From contig CANGBK010000006.1 in the NCBI GenBank assembly GCA_947452235.1, positions 1-49,946 on the forward strand: a stretch of 49,946 nucleotides of DNA, in the 5' to 3' direction. Shown one piece after another: positions 20,537 through 30,260 of the stretch (positions within the stretch are counted from its first letter, which is position 1; each line of letters starts with the position of its first letter). The notes below the pieces were generated by a model, which was given only the letters and a program-made list of their open reading frames with translations, did not search any database and was not told where the DNA came from. A program made the position numbers and the translations under genes. The stretch is from Micrococcales bacterium (lineage in GTDB: Bacteria > Actinomycetota > Actinomycetes > Actinomycetales > Microbacteriaceae).

Positions 20537-20569
20537 CTAAAAACCACTAAAAACTGCGCTTTTTAGCGC
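20537..20569 (+). promoter_or_regulatory. Phased A-tract repeats and hairpin upstream of gap
   Basis: CTAAAAAC occurs at 20537-20544 and again at 20547-20554, exactly one helical turn apart. The second copy can pair with TTTTTAG (20060 region: 20560-20566) around a CTGCGC loop; alternatively GCGC (20556-20559) pairs with GCGC (20566-20569). It may be a sodA terminator, bent promoter DNA or a gap control site. The sequence does not decide which. Confidence 0.4.
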
Positions 20570-20587
20570 CTGAAATAAACGGAGTAA

Positions 20588-21601
<1,014 letters not shown>

Positions 21602-21605
21602 ATAG

Positions 21606-22808
21606 ATGAGAACACTAAAGGATCTGCCTGAACTTTCCGGCAAACGTGTTATCGTTCGCTGCGATCTAAACGTTCCACTAAATGGTTCAACCATTACCGA
21701 TGATGGTCGTGTTCGCGCATCTGTGCCAACACTTGAATATCTAATCGAGCGGGGAGCTAAGGTGATTGTTATTTCTCACCTTGGTCGACCTGAAGGCGCA
21801 CCAGATCCTCAGTATTCTCTTGCACCTGTTGCTAAGCGTCTTGGTGAATTGCTAGGCAAAGATGTTGCATTCGTAGGTGAAACAGTGGGCGAGCAGGCTA
21901 CTGAAGCTGTTTCAGCACTTAACAATGGTGAAGTTCTTGTTCTAGAAAACCTACGTTTCAACCCTGGTGAGACTGCTAAAGATGATGCTGGTCGAAACGC
22001 CTTTGCTCAAGCTCTAGCATCTCTTGGTGATGTTTTCGTTAGTGATGGGTTTGGGGTTGTTCACCGCAAGCAAGCAAGCGTTTATGACCTGCCTAAGCTT
22101 CTTCCAAGCGTTGCTGGTTTGTTGATTGAAACTGAGCTAAAAGTTCTAGAGAGACTAACAGACAAGCCAGAAAAGCCATACGTGGTTGTTCTTGGTGGTT
22201 CAAAGGTTTCAGACAAACTAGGTGTTATTGATCATCTGCTTCCACGAGTTAGCAAGATTCTTGTTGGTGGCGGAATGGTATTCACTTTCTTAGCAGCCCT
22301 CGGTAACAAGGTCGGTTCTTCTTTGCTTGAGAAAGACCAAATTGAAACCGTTTTAGGGTACCTAGCTAAAGCTAAAGAGCTTGGTGTTGAGATTGTTTTG
22401 CCAACAGATATTGTTGTTGCAAGCAAATTTGGAGCAGATGCAGATGTAGAAATAACAGCTGCAACCCAAATGGAATCGACACCATTTGGTGAAAAGGGTC
22501 TAGGTCTAGACATCGGTCCTGAATCTGCTAAAGCTTTTGCTGAAGACATTCGCAGCGCTAAAACTGTTTTCTGGAACGGCCCTATGGGTGTTTTCGAGAT
22601 AGACAAGTTTGCAAATGGAACTAGGGAAGTCGCTAAAGCGCTTACTGAAGTTGATGGACTATCGGTTGTTGGTGGTGGTGATTCAGCTGCAGCGGTTAGA
22701 CAGTTAGGTTTTGAAGACAACCAATTCGGTCACATTTCAACCGGTGGTGGAGCTTCACTTGAATACCTTGAAGGAAAAATAATGCCAGGCCTGGAGGTCC
22801 TAAAGTGA
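21606..22808 (+). CDS. pgk: Phosphoglycerate kinase
   Basis: 400 residues. It makes ATP from 1,3-bisphosphoglycerate. The N-terminal VIVRCDLNVPL, the substrate-binding VISHLGRPEG and LENLRFNPGE, and the C-terminal nucleotide-binding GPMGVFE and VVGGGDSAAAV are all present. One residue differs from the common DAFGxAHRAHAS pattern, here DGFGVVHRKQAS; this form is common in Actinobacteria. The stop codon overlaps the tpiA start (GTGA), which makes translation of tpiA coupled to pgk. Confidence 0.98.
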   Translation: MRTLKDLPELSGKRVIVRCDLNVPLNGSTITDDGRVRASVPTLEYLIERGAKVIVISHLGRPEGAPDPQYSLAPVAKRLGELLGKDVAFVGETVGEQATEAVSALNNGEVLVLENLRFNPGETAKDDAGRNAFAQALASLGDVFVSDGFGVVHRKQASVYDLPKLLPSVAGLLIETELKVLERLTDKPEKPYVVVLGGSKVSDKLGVIDHLLPRVSKILVGGGMVFTFLAALGNKVGSSLLEKDQIETVLGYLAKAKELGVEIVLPTDIVVASKFGADADVEITAATQMESTPFGEKGLGLDIGPESAKAFAEDIRSAKTVFWNGPMGVFEIDKFANGTREVAKALTEVDGLSVVGGGDSAAAVRQLGFEDNQFGHISTGGGASLEYLEGKIMPGLEVLK

Positions 22809-23593
22809 GCGTAGAAAGAGTACCATTCATCGCAGGTAACTGGAAGATGAATCTAGATCACCAGCAAGGCATTGCGTTAGTGCAGAAACTTGCTTGGACC
22901 CTTGCGGACGCTAACCACGACTATGCCAAGACCGAAGTTGCGGTATTCCCGCCTTTTACAGATCTTCGAAGCATCCAGACTCTTATTGATGCAGAAAAGT
23001 TTGAACTTAAACTCGGCGCTCAGGATTTGAGCAAATTTGATTCAGGGGCATACACCGGTGAAGTTTCTGGTGCTTTCTTGAAGAAGCTTGACGTTAGATA
23101 TGTCCTAATTGGTCACAGTGAACGTCGCACTTACCACAACGAAGATGACGAGACTGTTCAGGCTAAAGTTGCAGCAGCATTTAGACACAACGTAATCCCA
23201 GTTATCTGCGTTGGTGAGACTCAAGAAGAACTAGAAACTCACGGCCAGAGTGCCATCCCAGTTGAACAAATCAAAGCTGCCTTAGCCGGTCACTCATCTG
23301 TAGGAGAGTTTATTGTTGCCTATGAGCCTGTTTGGGCTATTGGAACAGGCCTTGTAGCGACCCCAGAACAGGCTGCCGATGTAGCTTCCAAGATTAGATC
23401 AACAATCGAAGAGCTTCTAGGGCCAGAAGTTGCCCAGGCGACGAGAATCCTCTACGGAGGCTCTGTTAAGGCTGCAAATGTGGCTGGATTCCTGAAAAGT
23501 CCTGAAGTTGACGGTGTTTTGGTCGGTGGAGCAAGCCTTGTCGTTGAAGAGTTTTCTGGCATAGCCCGCTTCTTGAAGCACCTAACCTTATAA
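22805..23593 (+). CDS. tpiA: Triose-phosphate isomerase
   Basis: 262 residues. It interconverts dihydroxyacetone phosphate and glyceraldehyde-3-phosphate. The lysine motif GNWKMN, the electrophilic H104 (IGHSERR), the catalytic E174 (YEPVWAIGTG) and the phosphate-binding LYGGSV are present. The start is GTG 22805, overlapping the pgk stop, with a strong Shine-Dalgarno (GGAGGT) inside pgk. A consensus -10 hexamer for the next genes overlaps its stop codon. Confidence 0.98.
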   Translation: MSVERVPFIAGNWKMNLDHQQGIALVQKLAWTLADANHDYAKTEVAVFPPFTDLRSIQTLIDAEKFELKLGAQDLSKFDSGAYTGEVSGAFLKKLDVRYVLIGHSERRTYHNEDDETVQAKVAAAFRHNVIPVICVGETQEELETHGQSAIPVEQIKAALAGHSSVGEFIVAYEPVWAIGTGLVATPEQAADVASKIRSTIEELLGPEVAQATRILYGGSVKAANVAGFLKSPEVDGVLVGGASLVVEEFSGIARFLKHLTL

Positions 23594-23594
23594 T
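23589..23594 (+). promoter_or_regulatory. Consensus -10 hexamer (TATAAT) for secG-rbpA
   Basis: A perfect TATAAT overlaps the tpiA stop codon, 50 bases before secG. No matching -35 is visible at 16-18 bases. It could give secG and the RNA polymerase factor gene rbpA a promoter separate from the glycolytic operon. Confidence 0.4.
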
Positions 23595-23644
23595 TTCATT
23601 TATAGGGTTTTTATAGGCCCTACCCAACACGAAAGAACATAAAC

Positions 23645-23890
23645 ATGACCGGTATCTTGATTGCCTTGAGAATCCTTCTAGGCGTTACCAGCTTGCTTCT
23701 AACCCTGCTTATCCTTCTACACAAGGGACGCGGTGGCGGTCTTAGCGACATGTTCGGTGGTGGCATCAACAACACCATGGGTTCATCAGGTGTTGCAGAG
23801 CGTAATCTAAACAGAATCACAGTGATTCTAGGTCTGGTCTGGGTAGTCACAATCGTGATCCTAGGACTAGCCTCAACTTACGGTTGGTAA
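23645..23890 (+). CDS. secG: Preprotein translocase subunit SecG
   Basis: 81 residues. It has two membrane helices (about 4-24 and 57-77) separated by the glycine-rich loop HKGRGGGLSDMFGGG, the hallmark of SecG. It is the small accessory subunit of the SecYEG channel that raises export efficiency. A weak GAAAG Shine-Dalgarno lies nine bases before the ATG. It sits between tpiA and rbpA, an order common in Actinobacteria. Confidence 0.95.
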   Translation: MTGILIALRILLGVTSLLLTLLILLHKGRGGGLSDMFGGGINNTMGSSGVAERNLNRITVILGLVWVVTIVILGLASTYGW

Positions 23891-23896
23891 ATAAGC

Positions 23897-24304
23897 ATGG
23901 CAACTAACGGCGCAGCAATCAGAGGTTCTCGTGTTGGAGCTGGCCCAATGGGTGAGCAGGATAATGGTTTCCAAGCAGATCGCGTTAAGAGAAGTTACTA
24001 CTGCTACAACCAACACAGTTTCAGCCCATCCTTTGCAGCTGATCTAACTGTTGAAGAGATTCCAGTTGAACTTGACTGCCCACACTGTGGTCTTCCAGCT
24101 GGTCAAGACAAAGACAACCCACCAGTTATTGCTAAGCATGAGCCATACAAAACTCACTTGGCTTACGTGAAAGAGCGTAGAACCGAAGCAGAAGCTAAAG
24201 CTTTGCTAGATGAAGCCGTTGCAGCCGTGCGTGAAAGAAGAGAGCGTCTTCTGGCTGAAGCTAAGGCTGAAGTTAAGAAGAACGCTAAAGCTAACAAGAA
24301 GTAG
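23897..24304 (+). CDS. rbpA: RNA polymerase-binding protein RbpA
   Basis: 135 residues. RbpA is an Actinobacteria-specific factor that binds the primary sigma factor and stabilises the open promoter complex. The N-terminal AIRGSRVGAGPMGE is the family signature. The zinc site is C36, H40, C61 and C64 (YYCYNQHSF ... DCPHCG), and THLAYVKERRTEAEA starts the sigma-interacting helix. About 24 extra residues, very rich in Ala, Lys, Glu and Arg, extend the C-terminus beyond the 111-residue mycobacterial protein. The stop is two bases from the stop of the convergent pgl gene. Confidence 0.96.
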   Translation: MATNGAAIRGSRVGAGPMGEQDNGFQADRVKRSYYCYNQHSFSPSFAADLTVEEIPVELDCPHCGLPAGQDKDNPPVIAKHEPYKTHLAYVKERRTEAEAKALLDEAVAAVRERRERLLAEAKAEVKKNAKANKK

Positions 24305-24306
24305 AG

Positions 24307-25035
24307 CTAGCAGCTCCAAAAAGCTGAACCGGCTGCTTCATCAATAATCCACAATGTTTGACCAACCGCGCTAACTTTAGCCGCAGGTAGATCGCATTCA
24401 CTGTTTTTGTGAACCTGTTCCACGGCTTCAGCTTTATCAATTCCGCTAACCACAAAAACAATTCGCTTAGAAGAATTGATTAGCCTCATAGACATAGATA
24501 TGCGTTCGGCTGGTGGCTTAGGGGAGTTGGATTCAAAGACAATCAACTCATCTGGGTAAGAGTGGCCCGGGAATAAAGATGCAACGTGACCATCAGGCCC
24601 CATACCTAGAAGCATTAAATCCATTGCTGGCGATGCATCAAACCATTCAAGTAGAGTGCGTTCAAACTCTGCCGCTGCCTGTGAAACTGCTAGACCTGAG
24701 TCAGTTGAAGGGAACTCGTGGATGTTTAGTTCAGGAATACTGATGTGTGAAAGAAGTGCTTCACGCGCCTGATTTGAGTTTCTATCCGAACTTTCACCCG
24801 CAACATATCTTTCATCGCCAAACCAAACATGAAGCTTTTCCAGTTTGATTTCATGCAATCTAGGGTGTTGAGCCAAGTGCTTTAGGGTCAAAATTCCAAC
24901 AGTGCCACCTGTTAAAGCCACGTGAACCAGATCTTGCTTAGCCTGAAGTTCAACTACCTCATCAATAAACACATTTGCAGCCTGGTCGGCAACATCGCTT
25001 GCATTGATAGCTTTATGGACTTCCGTGCTTTGCAT
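24307..25035 (-). CDS. pgl: 6-phosphogluconolactonase
   Basis: 242 residues. It hydrolyses 6-phosphogluconolactone, the product of Zwf. DevB/SOL family features are VALTGGTVGILTLKHL, HVWFGDERYVAGES, the nucleophile-region MDLMLLGMGPDGHVASLFPGH and ERISMSMRLIN. It is the last gene of the tkt-tal-pgi-zwf-opcA-pgl operon and starts two bases after opcA (TAATAATG). The convergent rbpA gene ends two bases away and no terminator is visible between them. Confidence 0.93.
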   Translation of the reverse strand: MQSTEVHKAINASDVADQAANVFIDEVVELQAKQDLVHVALTGGTVGILTLKHLAQHPRLHEIKLEKLHVWFGDERYVAGESSDRNSNQAREALLSHISIPELNIHEFPSTDSGLAVSQAAAEFERTLLEWFDASPAMDLMLLGMGPDGHVASLFPGHSYPDELIVFESNSPKPPAERISMSMRLINSSKRIVFVVSGIDKAEAVEQVHKNSECDLPAAKVSAVGQTLWIIDEAAGSAFWSC

Positions 25036-25037
25036 TA

Positions 25038-26000
25038 TTACTTCTTAGTCTTCGAGGAAAGTTTTGGGGCTGTTCGCTTGGTTCCAAAGCCTTTAGTAAT
25101 CAACTTGCCGAATGCATCATCACTGTCTAGGCGACGAAGATCTTCAATCAAACAATCTCTAAGGGATCTTCTTGGAAGAGCAATATCGCGAACTGGCTGA
25201 GTCGGCTGAATCAGGGTTGCAACATCTGGAACATTTCTAACTATCTCGATGTCTCCAGATTTACGAACAAGTTTCACTCCGCGAATACCTGCAACAGCTT
25301 TTCCACGGTTAGTTCTAACCAGTTCAACATTAACTTTCAACTTCATTTCAAGCCAGGCAGCCAGAAGATCAGTACTAGGCGAGTCAACGGCACCGGTAAC
25401 CACTACTTCAGTGACTGGGTCAAATGGTGGTTGATCCAAAATAGCTGCAAGCTGAGCACGCCATAGAGTCAATCTTGTCCAAGCAAAATCTGAATCGCCA
25501 GGAGCATAGTTTGAAGCTAGGTTTGATAACCAAGCGTGAGGGTCTGGCTGGGCTGCCGCATCCGTGATACGCCTCTGCGCAATTCGTCCAAGAGCTGACT
25601 TAGAAGGCTTTTCAGGAGCTACGCCTGGCCACCATGCTACTACTGGAGCATCTGGCAGAAGAAGACCTGTGACGAGTGACTCAGGGTCGCTAGCAACTTC
25701 ACCAAAGGCACGAAGAACGATAACTTCAGAGGCTCCTGCATCTCCACCAACACGGATTTCAGCATCCATTTTTGCCTTAGCTTTTGATTGCTTTGAGTCT
25801 TCGGCCAAAACGATGATGCGACAAGGGTGGGCACGTGAGGCTTCGTTAGCCGCCAGGATGGCAGCCTCGAGTCCTTTGAAATCAGTTTGAATCAACAAGG
25901 TTAGAACTCGACCTAGGGCGACAGCTCCACCTTCTTCACGAATTGTGACAAGTTCTTTTGAAACCTTAGAGATTGTTGTTTCTGGAAGATTCTTAATCAT
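25038..26000 (-). CDS. opcA: Glucose-6-phosphate dehydrogenase assembly protein OpcA
   Basis: 320 residues. OpcA is needed for active G6PDH in cyanobacteria and Actinobacteria. Family features here include LVTGLLLPDAPVVAWWPG, ITDAAAQPD and the C-terminal RRSLRDCLIEDLRRLDSDDAF. I chose ATG 26000, which overlaps the zwf stop as ATGA and has GGAG just upstream, over the longer frame from 26060 inside zwf. The resulting MIKNLPETTISKVSKEL resembles the family start. It lies between zwf and pgl in the operon. Confidence 0.92.
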   Translation of the reverse strand: MIKNLPETTISKVSKELVTIREEGGAVALGRVLTLLIQTDFKGLEAAILAANEASRAHPCRIIVLAEDSKQSKAKAKMDAEIRVGGDAGASEVIVLRAFGEVASDPESLVTGLLLPDAPVVAWWPGVAPEKPSKSALGRIAQRRITDAAAQPDPHAWLSNLASNYAPGDSDFAWTRLTLWRAQLAAILDQPPFDPVTEVVVTGAVDSPSTDLLAAWLEMKLKVNVELVRTNRGKAVAGIRGVKLVRKSGDIEIVRNVPDVATLIQPTQPVRDIALPRRSLRDCLIEDLRRLDSDDAFGKLITKGFGTKRTAPKLSSKTKK

Positions 26001-27547
26001 GGACGTCTCCAAGCTCTGCCATCTAGGGCCATCATTTGATCCGCTGAAGCTGGACCCCAAGTTCCTGGACGATAAGGTTCAGGTTTGCCATTCTTAGCCC
26101 AATACTCTTCAATCGGGTCAAGGATTTTCCATGAAAGTTCAACTTCTTCATGTCTAGGAAATAGCGGTGGATCACCCAGCAAAACGTCCAGGATTAGGCG
26201 CTCGTAAGCTTCAGGGCTTGCCTCTGTAAATGCGTGGCCATAGCCAAAGTCCATGGTCACATCTCGAACCTGCATGCCAACACCAGGAACCTTTGAGCCA
26301 AATCGAATGGTTACACCTTCATCTGGCTGAACTCGAATAACCAATGCATTCTGACCAAGCGCAGAAGTCTGTCCAGCTCCGAAGATCTGCTGAGGAGCAC
26401 GCTTGAACACAACGGCAATTTCAGTCACTCGACGACCCAAACGCTTGCCTGCGCGAAGGTAGAAAGGAACACCAGCCCAACGGCGAGTGTTGATGTCCAA
26501 TCGCATTGCGGCAAAAGTCTCAGTGACAGACTTAGGGTTCATACCTTCTTCATCAAGGAATCCGGTTACCTTTTCACCACCTTGCCAGCCACCCGTGTAC
26601 TGACCGCGAGCAGTGTGCTTGCCCAGATCGGTAGGCAATCTAACAGCAGATAAAACCTTCTCTTTTTCAGCCCGCAAGTCTGCAGCATCAAAAGAAACTG
26701 GTTCTTCCATAGCAGTTAGAGCAAGAAGTTGAAGTAGGTGGTTCTGGATGACATCTCTAGCCGCACCAATCCCGTCGTAGTAACCGGCACGACCACCAAC
26801 ACCGATGTCTTCAGCCATGGTGATCTGAACGTGGTCTATGTAGTTGTTGTTCCAAAGCGGTTCATACAACTGGTTGGCAAAGCGTAGCGCAAGAATGTTT
26901 TGAACTGTTTCTTTACCTAGGTAGTGATCGATGCGGAAGATTGAGTCAGCAGGGAATACCGACTCAACAACTTCGTTTAGTTCACGAGCTGATTGAAGAT
27001 CATGACCAAAAGGTTTTTCAATAACAACACGACGGAACTGATCCGGCTTTGGATCAGCTAAACCTGATCTGGAAAGTTGCTGGGTCACCAGAGGGAACGC
27101 CTTAGGGGGGATGCTCAGGTAAAAGGCGTGATTACCGTTTGTGCCACGTTCTTTATCCAAGGTCTCGATGGTTTCACGAAGCTTGTCAAAAGCTGCGTCA
27201 TCACCAAACTCACCACTAACAAATCGAATACCTTTAGATAACTGAGCCCAAACTTCTTCACTCCAAGGAGTTCTTGCATACTGCTTGACTGCTTCAAGAA
27301 CTACCTGACCGAAATCTTGGTCTTCCCAATCACGTCTAGCAAAACCGACAAGAGAGAAACCAGGTGGAAGTAATCCGCGGTTAGCCAAGTCATAAACGGC
27401 AGGCATAAGTTTCTTGCGGCTTAGGTCTCCTGTCACACCAAAGATAATCAGGCCAGCAGGACCGGCGATTCGGTTAAGTCTTCGATCTTCTGGATCTCTA
27501 AGCGGATTCTTGCCAGGGCCAAGTTTCACAGTCACAGTTTTAGCCAA
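25997..27547 (-). CDS. zwf: Glucose-6-phosphate 1-dehydrogenase
   Basis: 516 residues. It oxidises glucose-6-phosphate to 6-phosphogluconolactone, feeding NADPH to synthesis and repair. The dinucleotide-binding GVTGDLSRKKLMPA, the active-site RIDHYLGKETVQNIL and the substrate-binding FEKPFGHD-like VIEKPFGHDL are intact. The annotated start is TTG 27547, overlapping the end of pgi. GTG 27535 or 27529 are possible and no clear Shine-Dalgarno settles it. Coupling with pgi upstream and opcA downstream by overlap suggests co-expression in a fixed ratio. Confidence 0.95.
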   Translation of the reverse strand: MAKTVTVKLGPGKNPLRDPEDRRLNRIAGPAGLIIFGVTGDLSRKKLMPAVYDLANRGLLPPGFSLVGFARRDWEDQDFGQVVLEAVKQYARTPWSEEVWAQLSKGIRFVSGEFGDDAAFDKLRETIETLDKERGTNGNHAFYLSIPPKAFPLVTQQLSRSGLADPKPDQFRRVVIEKPFGHDLQSARELNEVVESVFPADSIFRIDHYLGKETVQNILALRFANQLYEPLWNNNYIDHVQITMAEDIGVGGRAGYYDGIGAARDVIQNHLLQLLALTAMEEPVSFDAADLRAEKEKVLSAVRLPTDLGKHTARGQYTGGWQGGEKVTGFLDEEGMNPKSVTETFAAMRLDINTRRWAGVPFYLRAGKRLGRRVTEIAVVFKRAPQQIFGAGQTSALGQNALVIRVQPDEGVTIRFGSKVPGVGMQVRDVTMDFGYGHAFTEASPEAYERLILDVLLGDPPLFPRHEEVELSWKILDPIEEYWAKNGKPEPYRPGTWGPASADQMMALDGRAWRRP

Positions 27548-29135
27548 TCAGGTTAATTAGGGTTTGAATATCTTTTTCAGGGTCTTCCAAAGTTAGAGTC
27601 AGCACTGGCCTTCCTAGGTCAGCCAAAACTTTTCCGTCACCTGCTGCTTGAGAAGCAATCAGTTCACCAAAAGTGAAATCCCTTCCAGGAACTTGAAGGT
27701 CTTCGTCAGCTTTACTCAATAACTGAAGGTAAACACCATTGCGTGGTCCACCCTTGTGATACTGGCCTGTTGAGTGAAGGAATCTAGGTGCCCAGCCAAA
27801 AGTTGTTGGACGTTTAGCTTTCTCTGCCAACGCTTCACGTAATTCGGCAACCGGAAGGTTTGCCTTACGGTTCAGATACGCCTGAACTGAAAGGTAGCCA
27901 GTGTCTGAAAGCTGAGATAGGAGAGCGTGAAGTGTTTCACCAATGTCTTGTGACTCTGGGAGCTTGAATCCTTCAGCACGAACAGAGATGTTGCCAACGC
28001 TGAAAGCATTCGGAATAACCGCAGCCTTTTCGGCCAACATGCCTCGAGCTGCAATCTTTGCAGATTCAACATCCGGCTGATCGAATGGATTGATCCCAAT
28101 CAAACGACTAGCAACAACTGTTGCGTATTCCCAAAGCAAGAATTGCTCGCCAAGTGAACCCTCAACTTGAATTCTTGATTCGCTAGTTGGAATAGCCTTT
28201 GCTGAAACTTCGGCTAACAACAGATCGTCAATGCCTGCAGTTGATTCATAGCTAGCTTCACTAAGGACAACTGGTAAAACACCTTGTTCTTCTTTACCGG
28301 TTGACTCAGCGATTAGCTGCTCTGCCCAATCAGCAAAATCTGGAAGTGAGTTCTCATCCGAGATGATTCCAATTTTGTCTTTAAAACCGTTTGCAGCAGC
28401 TGTTCTCGCCATTGCAGCACCTAAAACTAAACCTGGGTTTGTTGCTACATCTTCAAAAAGGACTTTAGAAGCTGACTGAGCCTGCTCAAGTAGTGACTGA
28501 ATATCAGCACCAGCTAAACCAGATGGCACAAGACCAAATGCGGTTAGAGCTGAATAACGTCCACCGACTGTTGGATCTGCATTGAAGACTTTGTAGCCAT
28601 CTTCCAAAGCTGCCTTCTCCATTGGTGAACCTGGGTCAGTTACGACGATGATTCGTTCAGTCTTATCAATTCCAGCCTGAGTAAACAACTCTTCGAAGAT
28701 CCTCTTTTGAGAATCTGTCTCAACGGTCGACCCAGACTTAGAGGAAACCACAACTGCGGTTCTCGCTAGATCTTTTGAACTAACTTGACGAACCTGGTCT
28801 GGATCAGTTGAATCTAAGACTTCTAGGGAAACACCGAAAGACTTAGTTATAACTTCAGGAGCTAGCGAAGATCCGCCCATTCCACAAAGAACAATGCGGT
28901 CAACGCCTTTGGCATTTAGTTCGGCCTTTAGAGCCAAAATGTCTGCAACATACTTTACTGAATCGGTTGCAGAGTGAACCCAACCCAAACGAATACTTGA
29001 TTCACTTTCAGCAGCCTTGCCCCATAAAGTGAAGTTCTTCTTGGCTATTTCACTAGCGACATTATCTGCAGCCAGCGCGTCAATTACTGATTTAAGTTCG
29101 CTCTTGATATGAGCTGGGAGAGTTACCTTCAACAT
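27540..29135 (-). CDS. pgi: Glucose-6-phosphate isomerase
   Basis: 531 residues. It interconverts glucose-6-phosphate and fructose-6-phosphate. The phosphate-binding MGGSSLAPEV and SSKSGSTVET and the family signature DPTVGGRYSALTAFG are present, with NPFDQPDVESAK near residue 370. It is the variant found beside tal in many Actinobacteria rather than the E. coli-like form. The ATG overlaps the tal stop (TAATG). Its location among pentose phosphate genes suggests it recycles fructose-6-phosphate from Tkt and Tal back into the oxidative branch. Confidence 0.93.
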   Translation of the reverse strand: MLKVTLPAHIKSELKSVIDALAADNVASEIAKKNFTLWGKAAESESSIRLGWVHSATDSVKYVADILALKAELNAKGVDRIVLCGMGGSSLAPEVITKSFGVSLEVLDSTDPDQVRQVSSKDLARTAVVVSSKSGSTVETDSQKRIFEELFTQAGIDKTERIIVVTDPGSPMEKAALEDGYKVFNADPTVGGRYSALTAFGLVPSGLAGADIQSLLEQAQSASKVLFEDVATNPGLVLGAAMARTAAANGFKDKIGIISDENSLPDFADWAEQLIAESTGKEEQGVLPVVLSEASYESTAGIDDLLLAEVSAKAIPTSESRIQVEGSLGEQFLLWEYATVVASRLIGINPFDQPDVESAKIAARGMLAEKAAVIPNAFSVGNISVRAEGFKLPESQDIGETLHALLSQLSDTGYLSVQAYLNRKANLPVAELREALAEKAKRPTTFGWAPRFLHSTGQYHKGGPRNGVYLQLLSKADEDLQVPGRDFTFGELIASQAAGDGKVLADLGRPVLTLTLEDPEKDIQTLINLIG

Positions 29136-30241
29136 TATTTGGCTGCCTCTAACGCCTGATTAACTGATTCAACAAGTTCGTTCCACGAAACAATGAACTT
29201 TTCAACACCTTCGGTTTCCAATAGCTCGGTAACTTCATCGTATGAGATTCCCATGGCTGCAATTGTGTGAAGGACTAGTTTGGCTTCAGCGTACTTAGTT
29301 CTGATGCTGTCATCTGGAATCACACCGTGATCAAAAACTGCTTCCATAGTCTTTTCAGGCATGGTGTTAACCAGCTGCGGTGCAACAAGCTCAACAACAT
29401 ATGTGGTGTCCAAAAGATTTGGATCCTTAACCCCGGTAGATGCCATGAGTGGTCTCTGCACGTTGGCACCTGAAGCCGCAAGTGCTTCCCAGTCGTCTTT
29501 AGCGAATTCCTGTTCGAAAACTTCGTAAGCCAATCTGGCATTAGCCAAAGCAGCCTTGCTCTTCATGGTGTTGGCATCAGCAGTTCCAATGGCTGCCAGT
29601 CTCTTATCAATCTCAGTATCAACTCGGGAAACGAAGAATGAAGCTACTGAGTGAATCTTGCTTAGGTCATGGCCGCCAGCCTTAGCTAGGGCAATTCCTG
29701 CCTTATAAGCGGCAATAACTTCACGGTAACGAGCTAAGGAGAAAATCAAAGTTACATTCACGCTAATACCAGCGGCAATAACTTCGGTGATTGCCGATAG
29801 GCCAGCTTTGGTTGCCGGAATCTTGATCATGACGTTCTCTTTGTTTACCTTTGCGTAAAGCTCTTTAGCTTGAGTAACAGTTCCCGCTGTGTCGTTTGCT
29901 AGACCTGGTTCAACTTCAATAGAAACTCTTCCGTCGAAACCATTTGTTGAATCATAAACACCACGGAAGATATCACATGCATCAGCAACATCGCGGGTGG
30001 TGATTTCAAAGATGGCTTCGGTTGCGCTTGCACCTTGCTTAGCAAGTTCTGCCACCTGCTCGCCGTAACCTTCACCCTTACCAATAGAGCCAGCAAAGAT
30101 TGTTGGGTTGGTTGTTACGCCACTTACGTTTCTTGAACTGATCAGATCTTTTAGCCCACCAGAAGTGATTCTGGTTCGTGAAAGATCATCAAGCCAGATG
30201 CTTACGCCGTTGGCCGATAGTTGAGCTAGGGGAGTTGTCAT
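29135..30241 (-). CDS. tal: Transaldolase
   Basis: 368 residues, the longer actinobacterial/cyanobacterial transaldolase. It moves a dihydroxyacetone unit between sugar phosphates. [27 protein letters not shown], the Schiff-base lysine region [14 protein letters not shown] and [15 protein letters not shown] are visible. I chose ATG 30241 (MTTPLAQL), preceded by an A/G-rich AGAAGAG. The frame extends upstream to 30301, but that part is a Leu/Arg-rich stretch overlapping tkt and unlike the family. It is the second gene of the operon, 19 bases after tkt. Confidence 0.95.
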   Translation of the reverse strand: MTTPLAQLSANGVSIWLDDLSRTRITSGGLKDLISSRNVSGVTTNPTIFAGSIGKGEGYGEQVAELAKQGASATEAIFEITTRDVADACDIFRGVYDSTNGFDGRVSIEVEPGLANDTAGTVTQAKELYAKVNKENVMIKIPATKAGLSAITEVIAAGISVNVTLIFSLARYREVIAAYKAGIALAKAGGHDLSKIHSVASFFVSRVDTEIDKRLAAIGTADANTMKSKAALANARLAYEVFEQEFAKDDWEALAASGANVQRPLMASTGVKDPNLLDTTYVVELVAPQLVNTMPEKTMEAVFDHGVIPDDSIRTKYAEAKLVLHTIAAMGISYDEVTELLETEGVEKFIVSWNELVESVNQALEAAK

Positions 30242-30260
30242 TTTATATTTTTCTCTTCTA

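Noticed and set aside
25564-25890. 108-codon plus-strand frame inside opcA
   Set aside because: It is a shadow of opcA with no ribosome site and low-complexity Ser/Ala/Arg composition.
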